Assembly (NCBI GenBank): GCA_021325675.1
Contig: JAJTCM010000009.1
Coordinates: 53,370-117,369, forward strand
Length of the DNA: 64,000 nucleotides
Reading direction: 5' to 3'
Source of the DNA: Crocinitomicaceae bacterium
GTDB taxonomy: Bacteria; Bacteroidota; Bacteroidia; Flavobacteriales_D; Crocinitomicaceae
Shown: positions 36,706 to 44,955 of the stretch, one piece after another
Layout of the letters: each line of letters starts with the position of its first letter
How positions within the stretch are numbered: the stretch's first letter is position 1
Notes under the pieces: generated by a model
Databases searched by the model: none
What the model was told of the DNA's origin: nothing
Seen by the model: the letters and a program-made list of their open reading frames with translations, nothing else
Program-made: the position numbers and the translations under genes

Positions 36706-37089
36706 ATGAAGCTATATTTTTATAGCCTGATTATCATATTAAATTCCGCCCTTGGTTTCGGTCAAGCGGCGGAATTTTCTTTTGAGAAAGATTTTCATAA
36801 ATTTCCGAAAGCGAAAGCAGGACAAAGCCTGACACATTACTACGTTTTTAAGAATACCGGCAAAGCGCCGCTGGTGATTGATTCCTACGAAGTGGCCTGC
36901 CATTGTACGGTGGTTGATTTCCCAAAATACCCCATCGCCCCGGGTAAAACCGATTCCCTTAAGCTAACTTTCGATACCAAAGGAAAAAGCGGCAACCAGG
37001 ACCGTGAAATTGTTCTTTTTGCGAATACCAAACACAAAGAAACCTATCTGCGTTTCAAAGTTTTTGTAGAGGGAGAGAAGAAGAAGTAA
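36706..37089 (+). CDS. Secreted DUF1573 domain protein 2
   Basis: 127 residues with signal peptide MKLYFYSLIIILNSALGFGQ and one DUF1573 domain (FSFEKDFHKFPKAKAGQSLTHYYVFKNTGKAPLVI, ACHCTVVDFPKYPIAPGKTDSLKLTFDTKG). It is a paralogue of the gene 6 bases upstream; the CGCT motif is CHCT here and the Pro-rich tail is missing. Its stop codon (37087-37089) abuts the stop of the convergent CAP-domain gene with no intervening base. Confidence 0.87.
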   Translation: MKLYFYSLIIILNSALGFGQAAEFSFEKDFHKFPKAKAGQSLTHYYVFKNTGKAPLVIDSYEVACHCTVVDFPKYPIAPGKTDSLKLTFDTKGKSGNQDREIVLFANTKHKETYLRFKVFVEGEKKK

Positions 37090-39393
37090 CTATTTGCAGA
37101 CCTCGCAATATTTGTTCTTAACGCTTTCGTAACGCATGATCTGGAAATCGCCTTTGATCCATTTGCACCAACGCAGCTTATTAAACTCCAAAGCTTTCAG
37201 AATAACTTCTTCGGCGCGTTTATCATCCTTGTCGCTATGCAAAATAGTTTGGGCAAGGATAAACATCCCATCTTCGTTTAAAGTCTTTTTTTCCAATCCG
37301 GGGTAAAGTAAATCCACCGTCATGTGGTGCATACTCCATCCGTTATAAAACAAAGCAAGTCCTGCAGTTTCTGCGGGAGTCAGTTTCCGGCTCTTGATGT
37401 AATCCGAAATATAATTAAACGATTTATCGATATTGACATCATCATTGATTTGTCCGTAATAACTGATGAAGGTCAAATGGAGGTTGATCATCAGTTCATC
37501 CGGGATATCATCGTGCAATAAGGTCACCATTTTTTGGGGATGGATGACATTGGCAAGCCTTTCATTGGAAACATCCCAGTTGTCAAGGAAGTACTCTCCC
37601 AATAAGGCATAGAGATAAAGCAAATTACCCTGGGCATTCCTAGACAGCTCGTCCTTCCTGTCTACCCAGGTTTTTAGAAATTCAGTTGTTTTGTAGACAT
37701 CCGCCATATATACTTTGGAAAAAACAGCTGCTGCATTTTCAACATAGGATTTTTCTGTCAGCAGGAGCTCATACACCTCATCTTCCAGGACTACTTCCCG
37801 GTTTTCCTGGCTTTGGAAATACAAATGTTTGAGTGATTTGTTAATCAATAACTTATTCTTTTTGGCGATCGCAGTATGCAGGTTGAGCACCGGGAGCAAA
37901 GAAGTATCGGAAAGCCCGGAGTCGTTTGTTGTATAAAAAATGGTTGCCGTAGCCTTGCGCTGACTGAACAATAAAGAATCCCAGGGGAGAAAATAGTCGC
38001 GCTGATTGACAATGTTTCTTTTCTGGGAATAACTTAAGTCATTAAGCGAATCCAATTGAAAAAGCTCGAACTGGAAAGCCATTTTTTCCCAGTTTTCTTT
38101 GGCATCCACCTGGAATGAAGCCTCGCTGACATTCAACCTTCCGGCAAGGTCTTTTTTTATCGTATTGGCGCGTGAATTGTGCAAATCCACATTTTTCAGG
38201 GAATCTCCTTCTACCGAACTATAACTCCTGATCTTCACCGAATGCACTGGAAAATCTATTTTTTTGATGGTGGGCCAGGTCAATGGCTCTTTGATATTGG
38301 TCCTGAAATCATAGATCAATTCCTGGCTTTTGACAATTCCCTTCCTGACAAAATCAACATGGAAAGTATCCACCAAACTCGGTGTATAAGGGAAGAGCGG
38401 ATATGTACCCGTCGGAACTTCCAGGGGATAATTGTAAATGCATTTTTTACCGCCTTTTATCAAAACCATGGAAAGCGAAAGCTTGTCAGCATCCAGGTTC
38501 CTGGGGATTTGTCCCAATGGGGTAATTATCCTGTATGAGCTTTGGGCTTCATTTTTCTTCAAAAGTTCTTCCCTGAAGACCGGCTTGAGCAAGATCCCGT
38601 CGTAAATCGGGGACATATCGAGCACATTTTGCTTCTTACACGGAAACTGGCTTAAACTGACAAGGTCCACGGCAATTCCATCGTCTTTTTTATTAAACAC
38701 CTTGTTGAATATTGCCAGATCATGGTAATAAAAATAGACCTTGCCGTCATCATCAATTTCAAGCGAATTTCCCATATTGGCAACCAGGTTCATGAAATCT
38801 TTGAATTCATCCCGGCAAGAAGGTGGTGCTTCCTTCAAGCCAAAAGCGTTTGTAGAAAGCTGGCCCGGAATAACTGTGCCTTTTTTACCGAAAACCTGAG
38901 TAGCATACAATTTTGTCAAAGCTTTATTTTCGCTGAAAGCGATGTTTTCAAAACGATATGTGGGGTGAACCATATTTTTGTAGTGTCCCGGTGAGTTCTT
39001 CCATCCCTGGTAAATCAGCTCGGCCAATTTACTGATATCTTTTTCAGATAATTTTCCTTTGGGAAGAGGTACTTCCTGTACATTTTCGCCGACGATTTCG
39101 AAATCAAGCCCTTTGAAATACACGACCCTGTCCTGCGGCTCCATCAACTCTTTTTTAGTCTGACTGTGGGTCAACTTATTATTTAACGCCTGGAATTTGC
39201 TATGGACCAAAGCCGCTTCACGCAGTGTATCGTTTAATTTCAGCGGTGCAAGCCCGAGCGATTTCCTCAGCTCGTTTACTTTCATATGGATTTCTTTCTG
39301 TAGCTGGGCTTTATTGGCTTCCGTCAATTGAGAAAAGCATGCTGAAGCGATCAGGATACAAATAGCGGCGATAATACTCTTTTTCATGTTCAT
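37090..39393 (-). CDS. Large secreted CAP-domain protein
   Basis: 767 residues from the ATG at 39393 (MNMKKSIIAAICILIASACFSQ, a signal peptide). The N-terminal CAP/SCP-PR1 domain (about 30-190) has VNELRKSLGLAPLKLNDTLREAALVHSKF, IVGENVQEV, IYQGWKNSPGHYKNMVHPTY and FENIAFSENK, keeping the domain's conserved His and Glu residues. The remaining ~570 residues are unrecognised; a central stretch (IRSYSSVEGDSLKN then LHNSRANTIKKDLAGR, about 430-465) resembles an OmpA-like peptidoglycan-binding segment. The start overlaps the stop of the upstream acyltransferase gene by ATGA, implying coupled translation. Confidence 0.72.
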   Translation of the reverse strand: MNMKKSIIAAICILIASACFSQLTEANKAQLQKEIHMKVNELRKSLGLAPLKLNDTLREAALVHSKFQALNNKLTHSQTKKELMEPQDRVVYFKGLDFEIVGENVQEVPLPKGKLSEKDISKLAELIYQGWKNSPGHYKNMVHPTYRFENIAFSENKALTKLYATQVFGKKGTVIPGQLSTNAFGLKEAPPSCRDEFKDFMNLVANMGNSLEIDDDGKVYFYYHDLAIFNKVFNKKDDGIAVDLVSLSQFPCKKQNVLDMSPIYDGILLKPVFREELLKKNEAQSSYRIITPLGQIPRNLDADKLSLSMVLIKGGKKCIYNYPLEVPTGTYPLFPYTPSLVDTFHVDFVRKGIVKSQELIYDFRTNIKEPLTWPTIKKIDFPVHSVKIRSYSSVEGDSLKNVDLHNSRANTIKKDLAGRLNVSEASFQVDAKENWEKMAFQFELFQLDSLNDLSYSQKRNIVNQRDYFLPWDSLLFSQRKATATIFYTTNDSGLSDTSLLPVLNLHTAIAKKNKLLINKSLKHLYFQSQENREVVLEDEVYELLLTEKSYVENAAAVFSKVYMADVYKTTEFLKTWVDRKDELSRNAQGNLLYLYALLGEYFLDNWDVSNERLANVIHPQKMVTLLHDDIPDELMINLHLTFISYYGQINDDVNIDKSFNYISDYIKSRKLTPAETAGLALFYNGWSMHHMTVDLLYPGLEKKTLNEDGMFILAQTILHSDKDDKRAEEVILKALEFNKLRWCKWIKGDFQIMRYESVKNKYCEVCK

Positions 39394-40709
39394 TCTCCAA
39401 AAACCAAAGCCCGGAGCTTTTCTTTTTCCTGCTTCAGTTCCTGCATTTTTTGTTTGTCTTTGAGTAAATAGTAAATAAAACGCCATTTCACCGAAATATG
39501 CCTGAAATAAGCATGGAGGGAAAAGGCCAGCAAGCCGGAAAGAGGCATCGAAATAAAATACGCCAGCTGGCCCCAGAACGCCAGGTCGAACGCAAGCTTC
39601 ATCCCGAACATAAACGCAAGATACACCAGCGGGTACAAGATCAAGCCGAGCAAAACAGATAAGGGCGCATAATATTCGATGTCGCGCGTTAGCTTGGGTA
39701 CAATAACATCCGTAATTTTGTATTGAAAAAAGTTGTGCACTACGCCAAACAGATATACAGGCAAAGCAATCAAAACCAAAACCACGGAAACGAGCAATTG
39801 CCTGAAAAACATCTTGGTGCGAAAACGGCGGTCTAAAAAATCTGCGCGGATTTCATAATGATCGAGCTTAGACAGCAAGTTTTTCAGGGTTGACTTGATT
39901 TCTTCTATTTTCCAGGGATTTGTCAGTTTCGTTTCCTCCATCCTGTCGCGGATCTTTTTCAGCAGCTCAAACTCTCCTGCCACTCCTCTCCTACTTTGAC
40001 GAATGTATTTGGAGCTAAAAAGTTCATGCAGCTCTTCCGTCATCAGCTCTTCTTCTTTTTCCGAAGAATTTACCAGCAGCTGTTCCAGGCGAATACGGAA
40101 TACTTCGGTCAGCTTTTTTGCTGTCGGCCCGGGATCTGTTTCGTAACTTTTGACATAATTTTCCAGTGAAATCGGCTGCCCCACATGGATCATCACCCGG
40201 CTCCTGAAACGGTCGGCGTCGAGGTAATTCAAGCCTAGCGGCACAATTTTGACGCCCAGCTTTCCTCCGTTTCTCCGTTCAGCTTCCAGTGCGATCCTTG
40301 CCGCTCCCGATTTCAACTCACGCAGGTGACGTTCCAAAAAACTGGTCCCTTCCGGAAAAATCAGCAGGCACTTTTTGTTTTCAAGAATTGAATAGCAGGC
40401 TTCAAACGAATCTTTATTGGAAACACCGCCGGTTGTGCGCTCCCCTCTCCTGTTGACCGGAATCATGTTCAGGCTCCGCAGGATTTTATTTTTTAGCGGG
40501 GAAGAAAACAAAGTTCCTTTTGCCATGAAATGGATCGGCAGCCTGGACGCGTAACCGATCATCCAGGCATCCATCAAGGTGTTCGGGTGATTGGCGATGT
40601 ATATACACGGGCCGGAATCCGGAAAATTCTTCCGGTTTATGATTCGGATTTCCTTATAATAAAAGCGAATCCCAACAGTGACTACCAGTTTTAAAATTCG
40701 GTATAACAT
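39390..40709 (-). CDS. PlsC-like glycerophosphate/lysophosphatidate acyltransferase
   Basis: 439 residues. N-terminal acyltransferase domain with the NHPNTLMD motif (His41, Asp47: an HX5D variant of the usual HX4D), MIPVNR, and FPEGTSF in block III. The C-terminal half carries three or four transmembrane helices (about 300-425) and ends in a charged helix. Such two-part proteins occur in Bacteroidota and are annotated as 1-acyl-glycerol-3-phosphate acyltransferases. The substrate could instead be another lipid. Its stop overlaps the CAP-protein start by 4 bases. Confidence 0.8.
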   Translation of the reverse strand: MLYRILKLVVTVGIRFYYKEIRIINRKNFPDSGPCIYIANHPNTLMDAWMIGYASRLPIHFMAKGTLFSSPLKNKILRSLNMIPVNRRGERTTGGVSNKDSFEACYSILENKKCLLIFPEGTSFLERHLRELKSGAARIALEAERRNGGKLGVKIVPLGLNYLDADRFRSRVMIHVGQPISLENYVKSYETDPGPTAKKLTEVFRIRLEQLLVNSSEKEEELMTEELHELFSSKYIRQSRRGVAGEFELLKKIRDRMEETKLTNPWKIEEIKSTLKNLLSKLDHYEIRADFLDRRFRTKMFFRQLLVSVVLVLIALPVYLFGVVHNFFQYKITDVIVPKLTRDIEYYAPLSVLLGLILYPLVYLAFMFGMKLAFDLAFWGQLAYFISMPLSGLLAFSLHAYFRHISVKWRFIYYLLKDKQKMQELKQEKEKLRALVFGE

Positions 40710-40779
40710 CCCACAATTTGAGATTGAAAATTAGCTATTTTTTTGGACACAGCCGGAATTTAAAATACAAAACCACTTT

Positions 40780-41235
40780 TCACGCAGCAATTTCCTCCGG
40801 GCCGAAACGCTTAAGCCGCTTATAAACAAAAGGTGAAGCGGGTGATTCATCCGGGTTTTGTCCAACAACGATAACGCTGTTTTTACCCGGATACCAAAAG
40901 AAGTTGAAGACTTTGAGCTTTAGCCCGTTTTTATTGTACTCAATCCCGGTCACGGTTTCAAAGTCAAAGCCTTTTCTTTGAAGTAGCAATTTGCTGACCC
41001 TGTACCTCGAACAGTTTTCGGCTAACAAAGAATTTAGAACCTGGTAATTCTTAAAAAGGACTTTTAACGTTTCCCGCGAAACGCTGCGATTGTTTTTTCG
41101 TAATTCAGCGTGATATTTGTTCTTGCATTTGGTTGTACAGAAACGTTTGTCCGAGCGGCCGAAAAGCTTCGCATCACAAATTACGCACAGGGGAATTTCT
41201 TTTTCTTTTTCAGGAGAATGGCATTTACAGGACAT
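40780..41235 (-). CDS. Small zinc-ribbon-like protein of unknown function
   Basis: 151 residues. The N-terminus is cysteine-rich: MSCKCHSP, then CVICDAKLFGRSDKRFCTTKC, a CxxC-x(13)-CxxxC pattern that looks like a treble-clef zinc site similar to those in FCS/HNH-like proteins. A basic helical region follows (KNKYHAELRKNN), then about 90 residues of mixed structure including VTGIEYNKNGLKLKVFNFFWYPGKN. It may bind nucleic acid (inference from zinc ribbon plus basic helix). It stands alone, divergent from pabB. Confidence 0.65.
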   Translation of the reverse strand: MSCKCHSPEKEKEIPLCVICDAKLFGRSDKRFCTTKCKNKYHAELRKNNRSVSRETLKVLFKNYQVLNSLLAENCSRYRVSKLLLQRKGFDFETVTGIEYNKNGLKLKVFNFFWYPGKNSVIVVGQNPDESPASPFVYKRLKRFGPEEIAA

Positions 41236-41316
41236 GGTTAGACTATTAAATTGTAGGTAGAACTAAGTTAGGGGGAAAATTTGAATTGAGCAAATTATTT
41301 TTTCAAATTTAAGTGG

Positions 41317-41339
41317 ATTAACCGTTAACCAACGAATAT
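41317..41339 (+). repeat. Dispersed 23-bp repeat, copy 5
   Basis: ATTAACCGTTAACCAACG then AATAT, followed by ACTACTGAAAAACAACA as in copy 1. Single copy, in the divergent gap between the zinc-ribbon gene and pabB. Confidence 0.8.
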
Positions 41340-41413
41340 ACTACTGAAAAACAACACCTTAATGAGATCACCTGCAAACCCATACCTTTACAAAATTCTC
41401 CGTAATTTTGGGC

Positions 41414-42607
41414 ATGTTTTCCACACGGATCATTTATCTGCAAACAAGCTCAAAAAATTCGGGGATCCTGGCCTTAGGCTGCGAAGCCGGTTTTACCTGG
41501 CGGGATGATTTTTTCGGTGAGCTGGATGCTTTTATTCAGCAACATCAAGGTTCTTACCTGTTTTCCTGCTTGTCATACGATTTAAAAAACCGCATTGAGC
41601 GACTCGAAAGTAACCATCAAGACCTCACTGATTTCCCGGAAATTGTTTTATGGAAAGCAGAAGTCGTAGTTGAGATTGATCACAAAAACTTCCGTGTTCT
41701 TTACGGAGATCCGGAAAAGTATCTTCCTGTTATTCATCGTTTTATTTCAAAACAAACCTCACTCCTGCCTCAAATTAATTTCCAGGCGCATTTACCCAAA
41801 ACTGTTTATCTTGAACAAATTGCGCAAATCAAACGGGAAATTCAACTGGGGAATATATACGAGCTTAATTTTTGCCAGCAATTTTCAGCTGAATTGAATT
41901 CTGAACTGGATTCAGTTTCTTGTTTTCAGCGTTTAAGCGAGCTTACGCAGGCACCTTTTTCCGCATACGTCAACCTGGAAAATCACGAAGTATTTTGTGG
42001 AAGCCCCGAGCGCTTTATTCAAAAAAAAGACAATAAAGTGAGCTCACAACCGATTAAGGGAACTTCAAAACGGGGAGAAAACGAGGAGGAGGACCGGAAA
42101 TTGATCCGGCAGCTTCAAAACGATCCAAAAGAAAGAGCGGAAAACATTATGATTACCGATCTTGTACGGAACGATTTATCACGTATTGCAAGCAAAAACT
42201 CAGTTCATGTAGATGAATTATGCGGAGTTTATACGTTTGGCACCGTACATCAGCTCATTTCAACAATTTCCTGCACGATAAAGGAAGAAACTACTTTTTC
42301 CGATATCCTCAAAGCTACGTTTCCAATGGGCTCTATGACCGGGGCACCAAAAATCCGTTCTATGGAATTGATTGAGAAATACGAAAATTTCAAACGCGGA
42401 CTTTATTCCGGCTCAATCGGATATTTTAAACCTAACGGCGATTTTGATTTTAATGTTGTTATCCGCTCACTCATTCGCAATAAAAAGAATAATGTCATTA
42501 CCGCGTCCGTCGGTGGGGCTATTACAATTCAATCTGATCCGGAACAGGAATATCGCGAATGTGAAGTAAAAATTCATAAATTATTAGATTTGTTCAAAGG
42601 TGATTGA
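41414..42607 (+). CDS. pabB: Aminodeoxychorismate synthase component I / chorismate-binding enzyme
   Basis: 397 residues from the ATG at 41414 (MFSTRIIYLQTSS); an earlier TTG overlaps the -7 box TAATTTTG at 41403-41410. The chorismate-binding domain is complete: QIKREIQLGNIYELNFCQQF, FCGSPERFIQ, SQPIKGTSKRG, ENIMITDLVRNDLSRIA, MGSMTGAPKIRSMELIE and GLYSGSIGYF. PIKGT (rather than PIAGT) favours PabB over TrpE. PabB makes 4-amino-4-deoxychorismate for folate. pabA and pabC are not next to it. It overlaps tilS by 8 bases. Confidence 0.85.
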   Translation: MFSTRIIYLQTSSKNSGILALGCEAGFTWRDDFFGELDAFIQQHQGSYLFSCLSYDLKNRIERLESNHQDLTDFPEIVLWKAEVVVEIDHKNFRVLYGDPEKYLPVIHRFISKQTSLLPQINFQAHLPKTVYLEQIAQIKREIQLGNIYELNFCQQFSAELNSELDSVSCFQRLSELTQAPFSAYVNLENHEVFCGSPERFIQKKDNKVSSQPIKGTSKRGENEEEDRKLIRQLQNDPKERAENIMITDLVRNDLSRIASKNSVHVDELCGVYTFGTVHQLISTISCTIKEETTFSDILKATFPMGSMTGAPKIRSMELIEKYENFKRGLYSGSIGYFKPNGDFDFNVVIRSLIRNKKNNVITASVGGAITIQSDPEQEYRECEVKIHKLLDLFKGD

Positions 42608-43832
42608 CACAGCTTTTTTTCACAAGAAGTGGTCTTTTTTAAAGCAAAAAGACGTCTTCATTGCCTGCAGCGGCGGTGTAGATTCTATGGTTCTAGTTCA
42701 CCTCATCCGGGAAATAACACCTCACATCACGCTTTTACATGTGAACTACAATCTACGGGGAATTGAATCCAGCCAAGATGAAGAGTTTGTAAAAAACTAC
42801 GCTTCAAACAACAAGCTGAAAGCCGAAGTTTTACCTGTTGTTTTAGAAAGCAAAAGTAATATCCAGGAAACTGCACGCAAAATCCGCTATACCTGGTTCG
42901 CTGAAAATGTACAAACTGAGAATTCAGTTTTATTATTGGCCCATCACCAGGATGATCAACTGGAAACCTTTTACCTGAACCTGGCCCGTAAATCCGGAAA
43001 TGCCGGAATGTCTTGCATGCCTGAAATACATGGAAAATTAATCCGGCCTTTGCTCAATTACAGTAAAAAGGAAATATATGATTTTGCCGGTAAACACAAC
43101 CTAATCTGGAGAGAAGACAGTTCCAACAAAAAAAATGACTACACACGTAACCGCCTCCGAAATGAAATTATTCCCTTTCTCGAAACCGAAATTCCCAGTC
43201 TGAGAAATTCTGTATCGACCTTAATTGGAATTTTCCAGGAAAACAGGAAACAGGTTGAAGAATCGATGGATCAAGTGATTGCAGATATTAAGGGAAACTA
43301 TAATTTGGGGTTGAAAATTTGGCGCAGCTTAACGGTTGAGCAACGAATATATATCTTAAAATCATTTGGTTACACTCCAAAACAATTATCCGAAGTCCAA
43401 AAACTTGAAACAGCCCAAAAAGGGAAAAGCGTATCATCTTCTGAATACAAAATTATCCGCGAGGAAAACTCCTTTTATTTTCAAGTCCTGAATCTCCAAA
43501 TAACAGAGGCTCAACTTGTGATAGAAGTCGTTAAAGACTTACCCAATAAGTTTTCCAAAGATGAAATTTACCTGGATTCAAATAAAATTGCCGGTGAACT
43601 GCGTTTAAGAAAATGGAAAACAGGCGATCGGATTTTCTCGCTAGGAATGGAAGGTTCACAGTTAATTTCAGATATTATTACGGATGCTAAAATTCCAAGC
43701 GCTAAAAGAAAAGATATTCTTGTTGTGGAGGATGACCAGGAAATTCATTGGTGTGTTGGATTGAAAGTCGGGAGACAAGCTTTAGCCGATGTCGGTACAC
43801 ATCCTATTCTACGGATAAAAATAACCAGCTGA
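42600..43832 (+). CDS. tilS: tRNA(Ile)-lysidine synthetase
   Basis: 410 residues from a GTG start inside the last codons of pabB. TilS attaches lysine to C34 of tRNA-Ile(CAU), changing its specificity from Met to Ile; it is essential. The PP-loop SGGVDS (Ser24-Ser29) is intact, as are LLHVNYNLRGIES, ARKIRYTWF, LLAHHQDDQLETFYLNLARKSG, IRPLLNYSKKEI and RNRLRNEIIPFL. A C-terminal TilS domain is present (ELRLRKWKTGDRIFSLGM, PSAKRKDILVVEDDQEIHWCVGLKVG). Residues about 243-252 (LTVEQRIYIL) are encoded by a copy of the dispersed 23-bp repeat. Confidence 0.95.
   Translation: MIDTAFFHKKWSFLKQKDVFIACSGGVDSMVLVHLIREITPHITLLHVNYNLRGIESSQDEEFVKNYASNNKLKAEVLPVVLESKSNIQETARKIRYTWFAENVQTENSVLLLAHHQDDQLETFYLNLARKSGNAGMSCMPEIHGKLIRPLLNYSKKEIYDFAGKHNLIWREDSSNKKNDYTRNRLRNEIIPFLETEIPSLRNSVSTLIGIFQENRKQVEESMDQVIADIKGNYNLGLKIWRSLTVEQRIYILKSFGYTPKQLSEVQKLETAQKGKSVSSSEYKIIREENSFYFQVLNLQITEAQLVIEVVKDLPNKFSKDEIYLDSNKIAGELRLRKWKTGDRIFSLGMEGSQLISDIITDAKIPSAKRKDILVVEDDQEIHWCVGLKVGRQALADVGTHPILRIKITS
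43328..43350 (+). repeat. Dispersed 23-bp repeat, copy 6, inside tilS
   Basis: CTTAACGGTTGAGCAACG followed by AATAT and ATATCTTAAAATCA, read in frame as LTVEQRIYILKS. The downstream extension is shared with copy 8 (ATGTATCTTAAAATCA on the minus strand at 53147). Confidence 0.8.
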
Positions 43833-43853
43833 TATACAATGATATAGTCGTTT

Positions 43854-43876
43854 ATTAACGGTTAACAAACCGATAA
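43854..43876 (+). repeat. Degenerate copy of the dispersed repeat, copy 7
   Basis: ATTAACGGTTAACAAACC then GATAA; matches the consensus in the left half and weakly in the right. It lies just before the -7 box of the heptosyltransferase-like gene. Confidence 0.4.
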
Positions 43877-43903
43877 TCCACCCAAAATCAATATCTTTAT
43901 CCC

Positions 43904-44878
43904 GTGAAGCGTTTTTTAATCATCCAAACAGCATTCATCGGCGATGTCATACTGGCGACACCGGTAATCTCGGAATTAAAGCGCATTTATCCCGATTCTG
44001 AAATTGATGTCCTGGTACGCAAAGGGAACGAAAGCCTGCTGGCAAACAATTCCAAAATTCACCAGGTTTTCACGTTAAATAAAAAGGACGGTAAGTACAA
44101 GGCGATGCGCATGCTCATCAAACAATTCCGTGCGATAAATTACGACGAAGTAATCAACCTCCACCGTTTTGCCAGCACAGGTTTTATAACTGCCCTATCC
44201 GGTGCAAAATCCAGAGTTGGCTTTGACAAAAATCCTTTTTCGCGGCTTTATTCCTTGCGGGTCAAACATGAAATCGGGAATGGAAAACACGAAGTGGAAC
44301 GTAATTTAAGCTGCATCGCCCGTCATGGGTCCAAAACACTGGTTCGGCCGGAAATTTTTCCTTCGGAAGCAGATACCGCAGTCGCCGCAACCTACCAGCA
44401 GTCACCGTATTTTTGCCTTTCACCCGCTTCTGTCTGGTTTACAAAACAATTACCGGAGCGCAAATGGATAGAATTAGCAAAAAGACTGGCAAAAAAAGGA
44501 CAGGTTTACCTAACCGGCGGCCCAGGAGATTTTGATTTGTGTGAACGCCTGAAAAATGAAACCGGATCGGAAAATTGTCACAACCTGGCCGGGAAATTTT
44601 CTTTCCTGCAATCGGCTGCCTTGTTTTCAAAAGCGGAAATGAACTACGTAAACGATTCAGGACCGCTCCATTTTTGCTCAGCGGTAAATGCCCCGGTGAC
44701 CGCCTTTTTTTGCTCAACGATTCCCGGTTTCGGCTTTGGTCCACTATCTGAAAATGCAGCAATTATTGAAACTTCCGAACCCTTGACATGCAAACCCTGC
44801 GGTCTTCACGGATACAAATCCTGCCCGAAAAAACATTTTCTTTGCGGAGAGTCGATCAAAATGGATTTAGTAAAGTAA
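43904..44878 (+). CDS. Glycosyltransferase family 9 (ADP-heptose:LPS heptosyltransferase-like)
   Basis: 324 residues from a GTG start (VKRFLIIQTAFIGDVILATPV), preceded at 43892-43899 by TATCTTTA, a near -7 box. GT9 hallmarks: GDVILATPVISELKRIYPDSEIDVLV, LHRFASTGFITALSGAKSRVGF, the N-terminal sugar-nucleotide segment SPASVWFTKQLPERKW, and the C-terminal NDSGPLHFCSAVNAPVTAFFCST. It should transfer a heptose or related sugar in lipopolysaccharide core assembly on the cytoplasmic side of the inner membrane. The C-terminus has four cysteines (CKPCGLHGYKSC … FLC), seen in many family members. Confidence 0.88.
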   Translation: MKRFLIIQTAFIGDVILATPVISELKRIYPDSEIDVLVRKGNESLLANNSKIHQVFTLNKKDGKYKAMRMLIKQFRAINYDEVINLHRFASTGFITALSGAKSRVGFDKNPFSRLYSLRVKHEIGNGKHEVERNLSCIARHGSKTLVRPEIFPSEADTAVAATYQQSPYFCLSPASVWFTKQLPERKWIELAKRLAKKGQVYLTGGPGDFDLCERLKNETGSENCHNLAGKFSFLQSAALFSKAEMNYVNDSGPLHFCSAVNAPVTAFFCSTIPGFGFGPLSENAAIIETSEPLTCKPCGLHGYKSCPKKHFLCGESIKMDLVK

Positions 44879-44902
44879 TTTCCATTTTTTTACAACAAAA
44901 AG

Positions 44903-44935
44903 TTGCCTTTTCAAACTTCTTTTTTTATATCTTCG
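44903..44935 (+). promoter_or_regulatory. Promoter of the phosphohexomutase gene
   Basis: TTG at 44903-44905, 22-base spacer, TATCTTCG at 44928-44935 (one mismatch to TANNTTTG). The leader to the TTG start codon is about 20 bases. Confidence 0.5.
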
Positions 44936-44955
44936 CTGCCTAAAAACAAAGGAAA

